Numbered from the stretch's first letter, positions 24,303 through 33,511 are shown. The stretch is DNA of 64,000 bases from Bacillota bacterium (GCA_023393165.1 JAEWMJ010000018.1:140454-204453); one strand, 5' to 3'. Notes: a model not told the origin generated them from the letters alone. A program made the numbers and translations.

Positions 24303-27300
24303 TTGTATCTAAAGCGCATTGAACTAAACGGTTTTAAATCGTTTAACAACAAAAAAGAATTTATCATCAAAAACGGTATTACAGGCATTGTAGGCCCCAA
24401 CGGAAGCGGAAAAAGTAATGTGGCGGATGCGATACGTTGGGTTTTGGGCGAGCAAAGCTCCAAAAACCTTCGCGGCACGCACATGGAGGATGTCATATTC
24501 AACGGGAGCCAGGAACTTGCCAAGAAAGGGTACTGCGAGGTTGCGCTTGTATTCGATAATTCGGATATGCGTATTCCCTGCGAGTACACCGAGATTTCCA
24601 TACGCCGAAAAATGTACCGCTCGGGAGAAAGCGAATACTCCATCAACAACACAAGCTGCCGGCTGAAAGATATCATAGACCTGTTCAGGGACACTGGTAT
24701 TGGCAAAGAAGGGTATTCCATCATCGGCCAGGGCAAGATAGACGAAATTCTCAGCAGCAAGGCTGTTTCCCGCCGCAAGGTGTTTGAGGAAGCCGCAGGC
24801 ATTATGAAATACCGCGTGCGCAAGGAGGAAGCCGAACGCAACCTGGAAAAAACGCATGACAATATCCTGAGGCTTGACGATATTATCTCTGAACTCGAAT
24901 CCCAGGTGGAGCCGCTCAAAAACCAGATGGAAGAAGCAAAACGTTACATAGCCCTGCGTGACAGGCTGAAACACCTGGAAGTGAACCTGTACCTGTATAA
25001 TCAGGAGAAGAGTGCGGAGCGCATAGAAAAACTGCAGATGCAGCTATCGGAAAACGAACAGGAACAGAAAGAAAACGCCGAAGCTACGGAATCCCTTTCA
25101 GCGCGCATTTCCGCATGCAAGGCGGAGTACCAGGAGCTGCAGGGCAACATTGACGAGCACAACAGGCTGATTGCGGATTACGGAAGCAGTCAGGAAAAAC
25201 TGCGCGGCGAAATGAACGTGCTTAATGAGCGGGAAAAGAACTTAAAACAGCGTTTGGAGGAGATTTCCGCGCAAAACGTGGACGCGGATAAATCCATAGA
25301 ATTAAAAACGGCCAAGGTTGAGGAATTGGACGGCCAGACCCAGGAATTAAACGTACTGATAGACGCCAAATTCGAGGCGATCAACGCGCTGCGTGATAAA
25401 TGCGCGCAGATGGCGGACGGTGCCGGCAGCGTTTCCGAACGGTACGCGCAGCTGAAAGTCAAGGCCGAAAAACTGAGGGCGGAGATTGAAACCGCCAGGC
25501 GCGAAATCGGTGAAAAAAACGTACTTTTGGACCTGCTGGCACAGAAGAAAGAGGAAACACAGGCCGAACTTTCCCTTGTGCAGGACGGTTTGCAGGAGGT
25601 TTCACAGCAGAAAAAGGAAAAAGAGGACGAGCTTGCCGCGGGAAAGGCGGAAAACGCAAAGCTTTTAAGCGATTCGAACGGGCTGACGCTTACCATCAAT
25701 GGGCTGCAGGAAGAATACGCAAAGGTGGAGGCAGAGCTTGGAGAAAACCGGCAGCAATTAAACCAGAACATATCCAACCAGAACCTTTTATCCGAAATCA
25801 AGGACGGGTACGAGGGATACCAGGCCAGCGTAAAGGCCCTGTTTGGAGCTGCCCGGGATAACCAGGCAATAAAAAAGAAACTGATCGGTACGTTTGCCGA
25901 ACTGGTGGACGTGCCGCAGAAATACGAAACAGCGATAGAAGCGGTGCTCGGAAACGCGCTGCAGAACGTTATTGTGCAGGACGAAGAGGACGCCAAGGAT
26001 GTGATCGATTTCCTGCGCAAAAACAGACTGGGCAGGGTCACATTCCTGCCGCTTGACGCGCTTAAGGTCAAATACCTAAACGAAGATGAAAAAGACGGAT
26101 TCGGAAACCTTGTGCTTGCGGTAGCTTCCGAAGTCACGGGGGGCGCGGACCACGTACGGCCTGCGATTGATTTCCTGCTGGCAAGGACGGTAATCGTTGA
26201 GGACATGGAAAGCGCGATTGCGCTGATGCGCAAAACAGGTTACTCGTTCCGTACCGTCACGCTCAAGGGCGATATCATCCGCCCGGGCGGCATCATAACC
26301 GGCGGCAGCATGGAATCTGTACAAACCGGTTTACTGTCGCGCAACCGTATGATCGGCGAGCTCGGCATCAAGATCAAGGCAGCGAAACTGCGGGTTGAAA
26401 AGCTGACAAAACAATCCGGGGATATTGCGCGCAGGATTGAAGAAAAACAAAAAGAACGTGAGGGCATATTAAACGGCCTCCGTGACCGCGAGATTGCGCA
26501 CACGCGTGCCGCGCAGCAGCTTGCGGGCCTGGAAGAACAGGTCAGGAACGCGGAGACAAGACAGGCCGAACTGGAAAAACAGGCGGCTTTAACAGAAGAA
26601 CAGATCGGTGAATCTGCCGGATTTGCGGAGAATAAAAACGAAACGCTTGCGGGATTGCAGAAAGAATACGACGTGGTTCTGGAGGACATCGCCCTGATTG
26701 AAGAAAGCATGAACAGGGATTCCGAAGAACTTGCCGCGCTGCGCGATAATCTGGCCAAAGAGGAAATCGCTCAAAACGAACTGGTTTCAAAGAAAAACAT
26801 GCTTTTAAACGAGCTTTCGCATATCCGCGGCGATATTCTTGAAGCGAACGACCAGATACGGCAGTCCCAGACCCAGGCGGAAGCGCTGGAAAAGGAACTG
26901 AATACCGTTGTGCTGGCGAAAAAACGCGAGATCGAAACAAGCCTAAACGATATGGTAATGCAGCTCAAAAACGCAAGCACTGCCGCACAGGAGAAATACG
27001 CAAGACGCGAGGAACTTTTGCAGACACAGAAAGACCTTGAAAGCGGCCTTGAAGTGGCCATGCTGAATAAGAACGATCTGATTGAGCAAAAATACAAGAT
27101 CATAGCGAACATTGAAAAGATCGAACTTATTAAAGAGAATCTCCAGAATAAAATATGGGATGATTACGGCCTGACATATGCGAACGCCCAAAAGCTGAAA
27201 GGAGAATTCTCTTATCAGAACGGTACGCACGAGATTGATGAAATAAAGGAAGAAATTGCGGCAATGGGAGCTGTAAACCCCAATGCGATTGAGGACTATG

Positions 27301-27863
27301 CGCGCGTCAGCGAACGGCTGAACCATCTGCTGCTGCAGAAAAACGACCTGGTGAAAGCCGGGGAAGACCTTAAGATCGTTATCCAGTCCCTGCTGGGCGA
27401 TATGAAGAGTTGCTTCCTTGAAAAATTCGAGTTGATCAATAAGAACTTTCAGCAAGTATTTCAGCAGCTCTTCGGCGGCGGACATGCTGAAGTGCTTCTG
27501 GAGAGCGAATCGGGTGACGACGTGATGGAGTGCGGTATAGAAATCATCGCTGAACCGCCGGGCAAAAAACTTCAGAACCTGAACCTGCTGTCGGGCGGCG
27601 AAAAAGCGCTTACCGCAATCGCGCTTCTTTTTGCGATGCTGGATATAAACCCGTCGCCTGTTTGTCTGCTTGACGAGATAGACGCTCCGCTGGACGAAGC
27701 AAACGTAGTTCGGTTCTCCGAGTATTTAAAGGTATTGTCTGTCGGGCTGCAGTTTATTGTGATCACCCACCGGAAACCAACAATGGCTGCGTGTGATACG
27801 CTTTACGGCATCGCCATGCACCAGAAGGGCGTTTCCGAAGTGGTATCTGTTTCATTGAATTAG
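24303..27863 (+). CDS. smc: Chromosome segregation protein SMC
   Basis: SMC is the condensin ATPase that organises and segregates the chromosome with ScpA and ScpB. The 1186-residue product has the Walker A GPNGSGKSN (about 31-39), a long coiled coil, the hinge (about 500-650, FLRKNRLGRVTFLPLDAL), a second coiled coil, and the C-terminal LLSGGEKALTAIALLF signature with Walker B CLLDEIDAPLDEAN. I prefer TTG 24303 (product starts MYLKRIELNGFKSF, as in relatives) over TTG 24297; AGG at 24290 is the best ribosome binding site. ftsY follows after 9 bases, as in B. subtilis. Confidence 0.96.
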   Translation: MYLKRIELNGFKSFNNKKEFIIKNGITGIVGPNGSGKSNVADAIRWVLGEQSSKNLRGTHMEDVIFNGSQELAKKGYCEVALVFDNSDMRIPCEYTEISIRRKMYRSGESEYSINNTSCRLKDIIDLFRDTGIGKEGYSIIGQGKIDEILSSKAVSRRKVFEEAAGIMKYRVRKEEAERNLEKTHDNILRLDDIISELESQVEPLKNQMEEAKRYIALRDRLKHLEVNLYLYNQEKSAERIEKLQMQLSENEQEQKENAEATESLSARISACKAEYQELQGNIDEHNRLIADYGSSQEKLRGEMNVLNEREKNLKQRLEEISAQNVDADKSIELKTAKVEELDGQTQELNVLIDAKFEAINALRDKCAQMADGAGSVSERYAQLKVKAEKLRAEIETARREIGEKNVLLDLLAQKKEETQAELSLVQDGLQEVSQQKKEKEDELAAGKAENAKLLSDSNGLTLTINGLQEEYAKVEAELGENRQQLNQNISNQNLLSEIKDGYEGYQASVKALFGAARDNQAIKKKLIGTFAELVDVPQKYETAIEAVLGNALQNVIVQDEEDAKDVIDFLRKNRLGRVTFLPLDALKVKYLNEDEKDGFGNLVLAVASEVTGGADHVRPAIDFLLARTVIVEDMESAIALMRKTGYSFRTVTLKGDIIRPGGIITGGSMESVQTGLLSRNRMIGELGIKIKAAKLRVEKLTKQSGDIARRIEEKQKEREGILNGLRDREIAHTRAAQQLAGLEEQVRNAETRQAELEKQAALTEEQIGESAGFAENKNETLAGLQKEYDVVLEDIALIEESMNRDSEELAALRDNLAKEEIAQNELVSKKNMLLNELSHIRGDILEANDQIRQSQTQAEALEKELNTVVLAKKREIETSLNDMVMQLKNASTAAQEKYARREELLQTQKDLESGLEVAMLNKNDLIEQKYKIIANIEKIELIKENLQNKIWDDYGLTYANAQKLKGEFSYQNGTHEIDEIKEEIAAMGAVNPNAIEDYARVSERLNHLLLQKNDLVKAGEDLKIVIQSLLGDMKSCFLEKFELINKNFQQVFQQLFGGGHAEVLLESESGDDVMECGIEIIAEPPGKKLQNLNLLSGGEKALTAIALLFAMLDINPSPVCLLDEIDAPLDEANVVRFSEYLKVLSVGLQFIVITHRKPTMAACDTLYGIAMHQKGVSEVVSVSLN

Positions 27864-27872
27864 GAGTAATAT

Positions 27873-28772
27873 ATGGGATTTTTTGACAAGCTGAAAGAAC
27901 GGGTAGGAAAGACCCGGACGAATATTTCCGAAAAACTCAACAACGTAATCAAGAATTTCCGGCGCGTGGACGAGGATTTTTTTGAAGAACTGGAAGAAGT
28001 ACTGATCCTTTCTGATATGGGAATGGAAACCGTGGGAAAGGTTATGGATCAGCTCCGGGAGATTGTGAAAGATAAAAACATCAAGGACACCGCTGAAATC
28101 AAGGAATTGCTGATTGATATTGTGGACGGCATAATGCGCGCGGAAGAACTTGAAATCAAGCATCCGGCTGTGATTTTAGTGGTGGGCGTAAACGGCGTGG
28201 GGAAAACCACGGCGATCGGGAAAATGTCTGCTTATTTCCAAACCCAAGGCGCATCCGTAATGCTGGCCGCTGCAGACACATTTCGCGCCGCGGCGTCGGA
28301 ACAGCTTTCCATATGGGGACAGCGCACCGGCGTGCGCGTCGTAAAGTACGCTGAAGGCGCTGACCCGGCGGCTGTTGTTTTTGACGCCATAGACGCCGCC
28401 AAACATGCCAAAACGGATATACTTATCTGCGATACCGCTGGACGGCTGCATAACAAAAAGAACCTGATGGCTGAACTGGAAAAGATAATGAGGGTGATTG
28501 AGACAAGCTGGCCGGAGGCGCAAAAGGAAACGTTCCTGGTTGTGGACGCGACCACCGGACAGAACGCCATATCTCAGGCGCAGGTGTTTGCACAGGCTGT
28601 ACCCATTACGGGCATTATACTGACCAAGCTGGACGGAACCGCCAAGGGCGGCGTGGTCTGCGCCGTGAAAGAAATGGTGGGCGTTCCCGTACGGTTTATT
28701 GGTGTGGGAGAGGGCGTGGACGATTTGCAGCCGTTTGACGCGAGGGAGTTCGCCCGGGCGATTATTGAATAG
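27873..28772 (+). CDS. ftsY: Signal recognition particle receptor FtsY
   Basis: FtsY is the membrane-associated GTPase that docks SRP-ribosome complexes. The 299-residue protein has a short N-terminal charged region, the N domain, and a G domain with GVNGVGKTT (about 106-114), DTFRAAASEQL, DTAGRLHNKKNLM, TKLDGTAKGG and GVGEGVDDLQPF. It lacks the long acidic A domain of E. coli, as is usual in Bacillota. AGGAG precedes the ATG. Its partner Ffh is at 32189, past the minus-strand spore genes that interrupt the usual smc-ftsY-ylxM-ffh order. Confidence 0.97.
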   Translation: MGFFDKLKERVGKTRTNISEKLNNVIKNFRRVDEDFFEELEEVLILSDMGMETVGKVMDQLREIVKDKNIKDTAEIKELLIDIVDGIMRAEELEIKHPAVILVVGVNGVGKTTAIGKMSAYFQTQGASVMLAAADTFRAAASEQLSIWGQRTGVRVVKYAEGADPAAVVFDAIDAAKHAKTDILICDTAGRLHNKKNLMAELEKIMRVIETSWPEAQKETFLVVDATTGQNAISQAQVFAQAVPITGIILTKLDGTAKGGVVCAVKEMVGVPVRFIGVGEGVDDLQPFDAREFARAIIE

Positions 28773-29153
28773 CTGCAGGCCCCTGATAAACAGCAACTGC
28801 TGCGTTGTTTTTCCGCTCCTACTCAACAAGGTGTAACAATGTACATTTATTAGGATATTAAAATTGCCAAACGATATTATTTTTAAGGGCTGTATGCTCT
28901 TTTTCTTTTTTTGTCAGGCGGGCCAAGGGGGGATTCCGAATGCCGGATTAAAATCCGGCAATTGATGGAGGGAGTGACCAATTTTAAGCCATTTTTCCCT
29001 CCCACATCCCGGACACTAAATTGCGGGCCTTGCTTTTAGGCTGACAATTTAGTGCCCGGACAGCCCCTCGTCTGAGGAGGCCAATTGGAACAGCTTTTGA
29101 CAAGCTGAAACGCCTGTAAAACACTACAGGCGCTTCTTATCTCATCGTATAAA
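28773..29153. other. Non-coding, hairpin-rich region between ftsY and ypeB
   Basis: No ORF of interest. Nested inverted repeats fill 28887-29066: outer GGGCTGT (28887-28893) with ACAGCCC (29060-29066); TGCCGGAT/ATCCGGCA (28941-28960); GGAGGGA/TCCCTCC (28967-29002); and CACTAAATTG/CAATTTAGTG (29014-29054), extended by CCGG beyond one mismatch. The closed outline looks like one folded RNA or a mobile hairpin element of about 180 bases. I found no clear promoter. Confidence 0.5.
29111..29132 (-). terminator. Hairpin downstream of ypeB
   Basis: CGCCTGTA and TACAGGCG pair around a 6-base loop. Read on the minus strand it follows the ypeB stop by about 20 bases and is followed by TTTCAGCTTG, with a second small hairpin (CAGCTT/AAGCTG, 29091-29107) beyond. 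A probable, modest terminator for the minus-strand operon. Confidence 0.55.
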
Positions 29154-30470
29154 CTACATCACCAGCTTGCCCTCGTTCGTGTTCTGTATCATCAGTATAT
29201 CTTCTTCCATGCCCGTCTCCGCGTTTATATAAACGATATAATCGTTGCCGTTTACCGTGCCCGTGAACTCCCAGCAGAGCTTTTCCTCGTTCGTATCCAT
29301 GGGTATCAGCGCAAGGCGCGTGTTCGTTACCATGATATTGCTGTTGAGCTTTAACTGCGCGTCTTCCTTCGATATTGCGGGCGCCGGGATGCTCCTTGCC
29401 TTGTGCGACATAAGGTAGTTGTTCGCATCCATGCCCGCCACGTCGTTTGCCGATATATCGACCCAGACTTTGATAAGATCGGGGTAGAGTACCGTATCGC
29501 CCTCTACGGGAGCTAGGTTTATTATCGCCATGCCGCTGTAGAACTGCGCGTAGCTCGGCGCGGTCTCCCCGTATCCTTTTTGGAGCAGGTACTGCTGCGC
29601 AATACCGCGTAGCTGTTCGTAACGCTCGTCCGTCGGCACGGCCGAGATGCCGCCGTCGCGCTGGCTCATGTACCACAGCACCTGCCCGCCCTGCTTCGTT
29701 ATGTATATCGTAAAAGGATGACCGTTCTGCTCGCCCGAAAACCCGTAGCACGCTATCTTTCCGTTGCGGTCCCCTGTAAACGTAAGCGCGCCCGCGTCCA
29801 GTCCTAAAAACTGCGCCGCCAGGCCCTGCGCGTCTGCCTGCGAGACGACATTCCCGCCCAGCCCCTGCGGCTGCTTGTTTTCGGTGCTCTCGGAGTACGG
29901 CCCGTCGTATATGAGTCGCGGGAACTCCTGGTTGGAAAAATCGAGCTGGCTGCCCGTTTCGGACATAAACGCTATATTGCCGATCCCTATGTCGCCCGAG
30001 TATCCTTTCTGCCACAGCTCGTTTATCTTTTTGGATACCTCCCCGCACACATCAGCAAGCGACTGCGCCTGCTTCAAGTCGTCGGTCGAGAGCTGTTCGC
30101 CCTTGGCGAGCTTCGTCGAGAGATACCTGCAAAAGTCGCCCGTGCGGTTCATGAACTGCGTCAGGCTCGACGTGCTCTGGTATGAAACGGGCAGCGCCGC
30201 TATAGAGCTCTCGGTATCCCCAGCCTGCCTCCACACATCCATCAGCAGCACTGAATACTGACCCTCGCTGTTTGCCGCCTGCAGCTTATAAAGCTTTGTC
30301 TTCAAGCTCTCCATGTCGGTCACCAGCGCCTCAAACGAGCCCTGATAGAATCCCGACACCTGATTCTTAAGGTGGGTATTCTGGTCGCTCAGCACAATTA
30401 CATACGCCGACAGGCCCACTATTGCCAGCGCCGCGGCCACCGCCGCCATCCGTTTGTATATCCTTCTCAT
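29154..30470 (-). CDS. ypeB: Germination protein YpeB
   Basis: YpeB is the partner of the cortex-lytic enzyme SleB in spores; each protects the other in the dormant spore. The 438-residue protein has an N-terminal membrane anchor (about 8-30), a helical YpeB N-domain (about 35-180), and tandem PepSY-like repeats in the C-terminal half (for example GNDYIVYINAETGMEEDILM at the end). AAGGAGG lies before the ATG, and the start is 9 bases after the sleB stop, giving a sleB-ypeB operon. The coding strand is visibly G-rich at third positions compared with the flanking genes. Confidence 0.9.
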   Translation of the reverse strand: MRRIYKRMAAVAAALAIVGLSAYVIVLSDQNTHLKNQVSGFYQGSFEALVTDMESLKTKLYKLQAANSEGQYSVLLMDVWRQAGDTESSIAALPVSYQSTSSLTQFMNRTGDFCRYLSTKLAKGEQLSTDDLKQAQSLADVCGEVSKKINELWQKGYSGDIGIGNIAFMSETGSQLDFSNQEFPRLIYDGPYSESTENKQPQGLGGNVVSQADAQGLAAQFLGLDAGALTFTGDRNGKIACYGFSGEQNGHPFTIYITKQGGQVLWYMSQRDGGISAVPTDERYEQLRGIAQQYLLQKGYGETAPSYAQFYSGMAIINLAPVEGDTVLYPDLIKVWVDISANDVAGMDANNYLMSHKARSIPAPAISKEDAQLKLNSNIMVTNTRLALIPMDTNEEKLCWEFTGTVNGNDYIVYINAETGMEEDILMIQNTNEGKLVM

Positions 30471-30479
30471 GCTTCCTCC

Positions 30480-31145
30480 TTACTCGCAGAACACGTGGCT
30501 GCCTATAGTCACTATGACCGGCCTCGAAGATATCCAGGTGCTGGTGCTCTTTGCAGGGTTGTAGTAGAACAGCGCCCCTCCCGAAGGGTCCAAGCCGTTC
30601 AGCGCGTCCCTCGCCGCGCGCAGCGCCTCGTCGTCGGGCGCAAGATTTATCTGCCCGTCGTTCACAATGGAAAACGCCCCCGGCTGGTAGATAACGCCCG
30701 CCAGGCTGTCGGGAAACAGCGAGCTCTCCACCCTGTTAAGCACGACTGCCGCCACCGCCACCTGGCCGGTGTATTCTTCTCCCCGCGACTCGCCGTAAAC
30801 GACCTTCGCGAGCAGATAGGCGTCGTTGCTGTTGCCGTCGCCTCCGCTCGTCGGCGGGGCAATGCCCAGCTTTTCCGCGGTCTGCGCGCCCACTATCCCG
30901 TCTGCACTTATGCCTTGGTTCTGCTGGAACCTGATGACCGCGTCCTCAGTCTCCTTGCCGTAATCGCCGTCCAACGCTCCGGAATAGTATCCCCAGTCCT
31001 TTAAGCGCCGCTGTATCTCCCTTACTTCCTCGCCGCTCGAGCCGGACATGTACGCGGCGACAGGCACCGCTTCGCACCCATAAAAAATGACCGTAAGCAA
31101 TACAAGAATTATCGCCATCGATTTTTTCAAGATTCGCCCTTTCAT
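30480..31145 (-). CDS. sleB: Spore cortex-lytic enzyme SleB
   Basis: SleB hydrolyses spore-cortex peptidoglycan during germination. After a signal peptide or lipoprotein-like N-terminus (MAIILVLLTVIFYGC, about 9-23) comes a peptidoglycan-binding domain (EVREIQRRLKDWGYYSG to QTAEKLG, about 38-95) and a Hydrolase_2 domain with LAKVVYGESRGEEYTGQ, whose Glu is catalytic. I start at ATG 31145 (221 residues), preceded by GAGGAG; the longer frame to 31235 runs into the spoIIR remnant. ypeB follows. Together with sigK this supports a sporulation lineage. Confidence 0.92.
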   Translation of the reverse strand: MKGRILKKSMAIILVLLTVIFYGCEAVPVAAYMSGSSGEEVREIQRRLKDWGYYSGALDGDYGKETEDAVIRFQQNQGISADGIVGAQTAEKLGIAPPTSGGDGNSNDAYLLAKVVYGESRGEEYTGQVAVAAVVLNRVESSLFPDSLAGVIYQPGAFSIVNDGQINLAPDDEALRAARDALNGLDPSGGALFYYNPAKSTSTWISSRPVIVTIGSHVFCE

Positions 31146-31194
31146 TCCGTTTTGCTCCTCTGCATTATTGCGGCAAAATCTTACGCTCCGAAGA

Positions 31195-31681
31195 TCATCT
31201 CCACAGTTCCGCAAAAAACGATCTGTATTCAACATCCCCGGTCTCCGTTATCTCGGATATACACAGAGGCGGGAACATCACGCACCACCATCTGCCACCT
31301 TCCCCGCTGCCAAGCGTTATACGCAGCGCCTCGTAATACCCTTCCGGGTAAGTTAAGTCCCTGTAGCTCTTTTCAGGGAAATGGAAGCTGCCTCGGCCTT
31401 CGCGGCGTAGTCGAATCCGTTTCGCGCAAGCGTCTCGTTTGCCGTCTCTAATATTATCTCAAGAGTTTTTTCTATATATTCTTCTGCTTCCTACGCATTT
31501 TTGCATTGCGTTATATCCTTTGTCGCTTCAGCACGGCGTCCCTCACGGCCAGCTTTACCTGCTGGTCCTCGCCGCTGTTGGAATTTGCAAGTATGTGCAG
31601 TCTGAAATGCTCTGGTGCACATGCGCAAAGCGTAATCACGATGGCCACTAAAATCAGCGCGCCCATCTTTTTTACGATCAC
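31195..31681 (-). pseudogene. spoIIR: Broken stage II sporulation protein R
   Basis: SpoIIR is the secreted forespore signal that triggers processing of pro-SigmaE in the mother cell. On the minus strand, from GTG 31681 (GAGGA 9 bases upstream), the sequence encodes a signal segment then FRLHILANSNSGEDQQVKLA and VRDAVLK, clear SpoIIR N-terminal motifs. A -1 shift near 31524-31527 moves the frame; it continues through an amber TAG (31491-31493) into EAEEYIEKTLEIILETANET. A second -1 shift near 31387-31389 leads to FHFPEKSYRDLTYPEGYYEA, then RWWCVMFPPLC, and the natural stop at 31195-31197. Three lesions in about 160 codons mean no full-length product, unless they are sequencing errors. Confidence 0.88.
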
Positions 31682-31859
31682 TTCTGGTTTTCCTCGCTTT
31701 GAGTTATTACATATGAATATGCAGTTTCAATTATTGCTGCATATCGGAGAAAATATACTTTTTATACTGTAGGGAACGACCCATCCCGCTTGTTCCGATT
31801 AACCTTCTTAGATGCATATCACTTGTCAGCCTTCATAATTATTAAAGATGAATTAGCGG

Positions 31860-31888
31860 TTGACATAAACTAAAATATCCTGTATACT
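31860..31888 (+). promoter_or_regulatory. SigA-type promoter for ylxM-ffh
   Basis: TTGACA (31860-31865), 17-base spacer, TATACT (31883-31888). It lies in the 266-base gap between the spoIIR remnant and ylxM; the rest of that gap (31682-31859) shows only a small ATGCAG/CTGCAT hairpin and no gene. Confidence 0.8.
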
Positions 31889-31890
31889 CA

Positions 31891-31924
31891 AAAAGGTGTA
31901 AAGCACTAGCGCTTTACACCTTTT
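31891..31924 (+). terminator. 14-bp hairpin at the ylxM transcription start
   Basis: AAAAGGTGTAAAGC (31891-31904) pairs perfectly with GCTTTACACCTTTT (31911-31924), loop ACTAGC. It starts two bases after the -10 box, so it covers the predicted start site. It could terminate transcripts from either side, form a 5' stabilising hairpin, or act as an operator dyad. Confidence 0.5.
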
Positions 31925-31947
31925 GAACTCTTTGAGAGGTTTAGTTT

Positions 31948-32199
31948 ATGAGCTTTGAAAAAGATCTGAAATGGGCGCTGTATCTTGATTTATACGGCAG
32001 CTTTTTGACTGAAAGGCAGTCAAAAATATTCGATCTTTACTATAACGAGGATTGCTCCCTTGCGGAGATTGCCGAGCAGCTTTCCATCAGCAGGCAAGGC
32101 GTGCTGGACGGAATCAAAAAGGCACAGGCAAAACTGAACGATTGTGAAAACAAATTGGGTCTGGTAGCCGAAAGGCTGGAGGAGAAAGATGGCGTTTGA
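31948..32199 (+). CDS. ylxM: YlxM/p13 family helix-turn-helix protein
   Basis: An 83-residue protein of the YlxM (UPF0122) family, thought to act with SRP; one streptococcal member stimulates Ffh. The sequence is a sigma-region-4-like HTH: LTERQSKIFDLYYNEDCSLA then EIAEQLSISRQGVLDGIKKA. GAGAGG is the ribosome binding site. It overlaps ffh by 11 bases, the universal arrangement of this pair in Bacillota. Confidence 0.92.
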   Translation: MSFEKDLKWALYLDLYGSFLTERQSKIFDLYYNEDCSLAEIAEQLSISRQGVLDGIKKAQAKLNDCENKLGLVAERLEEKDGV

Positions 32200-33511
32200 A
32201 GGAATAGCCGATAAACTGCAAAACGTATTTAAAAAACTGACGGGCAGAGGAAAGCTTTCAGAAGCAGACATCAAGGCGGCAATGCGCGAGGTAAAGCTGG
32301 TTCTGCTGGAAGCGGACGTAAACTTTACGGTCGTAAAGGATTTCATTAAGAAAGTATCCGAAAAGGCTACCGGACAGGAAATACTGGAAAGCCTGACTCC
32401 CGGACAGCAGGTAATTAAGGTGGTGCGGGACGAAATGACCGAACTCCTTGGCGGAACGCTCAGCACGATCAAGCTGGCGCCCACGCCTCCCACAGTTATT
32501 ATGATGATGGGCTTGCAGGGTGCGGGAAAAACCACATTCTGTGCAAAACTTGCGAAATATTATAAAAAGAAGGGCAAAAAGCCTTTATTGGTTGCATGCG
32601 ATATTTACCGTCCGGCTGCAATCAAACAGCTGCATGTAGTGGGCCAGCAGGCAGGCGTCGACGTGTTCGATATGGGCGCCGAAAAGCCTGAAAAGATCTA
32701 TAAGGAAGCGCTCAAGCTTGCAGACAAGAGCGGAAACGATCTTATTATCGTTGATACCGCCGGCCGTTTGCATATTGACGAAGCTATGATGGACGAACTG
32801 AAGGTTCTCAAAAAATCGGCGAATCCGACGGAAACGCTGCTCGTACTGGATTCAATGACCGGACAGGATGCCGTAAACGCTGCCAGCACTTTTCATGAGG
32901 GGATCGGCATAGACGGCGTTATACTGACCAAAATAGACGGCGATACCAGGGGCGGCGCGGCGATGTCAGTCCGTGCTGTTACCGGAAAACCCATTAAATT
33001 TGTGGGCGTGGGCGAAAAACTTGACGATATCGAGCCGTTCTATCCGGACAGGATGGCTTCCCGTATACTGGGAATGGGCGACGTTCTGACGCTGATCGAA
33101 AAAGCTGAAACAGCTTTTGAAGAAAAGAAAGCAATCGAACTGCAAAAGAAGATCAGCAAGGAGCAATTGACGCTGGAAGATTTCCTGGATCAGATGGAGC
33201 AGATGAAAAAGATGGGAGATATGGGAGACATTCTGAAAATGCTTCCGGGCGGGAGTAAAATGGCCGGGCTATCGATTGATGAGAAACAAATGGCGCGGAC
33301 TGAGGCAATCGTCAAATCCATGACGATACAGGAAAGGCGCAACCCGAACATCATCAACGGCTCCAGAAGAAAACGGATCGCTGCGGGCAGTGGAATGAAG
33401 ATACAGGATGTGAACCGCCTTTTAGCGCAGTTTGAGCAGATGAAAAAAATGCTCAAACAATTTTCGGGCAAAAAAGGCAAACGCGGAATGTTTAATATGA
33501 TGCCTTTCTAA
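32189..33511 (+). CDS. ffh: Signal recognition particle protein Ffh
   Basis: Ffh is the SRP54 GTPase that binds signal sequences and 4.5S/6S-type SRP RNA. Domains: N (1-85), G with GLQGAGKTTFCAKLA (about 107), DIYRPAAIKQL, DTAGRLHIDEAMM and TKIDGDTRGG, then a Met-rich M domain (from about 325) with SRRKRIAAGSG, the RNA-binding helix region, and a QMKKMLKQF tail. Length 440. The ATG lies inside the end of ylxM, after GGAGG. Confidence 0.98.
   Translation: MAFEGIADKLQNVFKKLTGRGKLSEADIKAAMREVKLVLLEADVNFTVVKDFIKKVSEKATGQEILESLTPGQQVIKVVRDEMTELLGGTLSTIKLAPTPPTVIMMMGLQGAGKTTFCAKLAKYYKKKGKKPLLVACDIYRPAAIKQLHVVGQQAGVDVFDMGAEKPEKIYKEALKLADKSGNDLIIVDTAGRLHIDEAMMDELKVLKKSANPTETLLVLDSMTGQDAVNAASTFHEGIGIDGVILTKIDGDTRGGAAMSVRAVTGKPIKFVGVGEKLDDIEPFYPDRMASRILGMGDVLTLIEKAETAFEEKKAIELQKKISKEQLTLEDFLDQMEQMKKMGDMGDILKMLPGGSKMAGLSIDEKQMARTEAIVKSMTIQERRNPNIINGSRRKRIAAGSGMKIQDVNRLLAQFEQMKKMLKQFSGKKGKRGMFNMMPF

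Noticed and set aside
29764..31004. Long plus-strand frames (165 and 210 codons) opposite ypeB and sleB
   Set aside because: Shadows caused by the G/C-rich third positions of the minus-strand genes; no family motifs and no ribosome binding sites.
31087..31772. Several short plus-strand frames in the region 31087-31772
   Set aside because: They are antisense to sleB and to the spoIIR remnant, whose protein motifs on the minus strand are far stronger.
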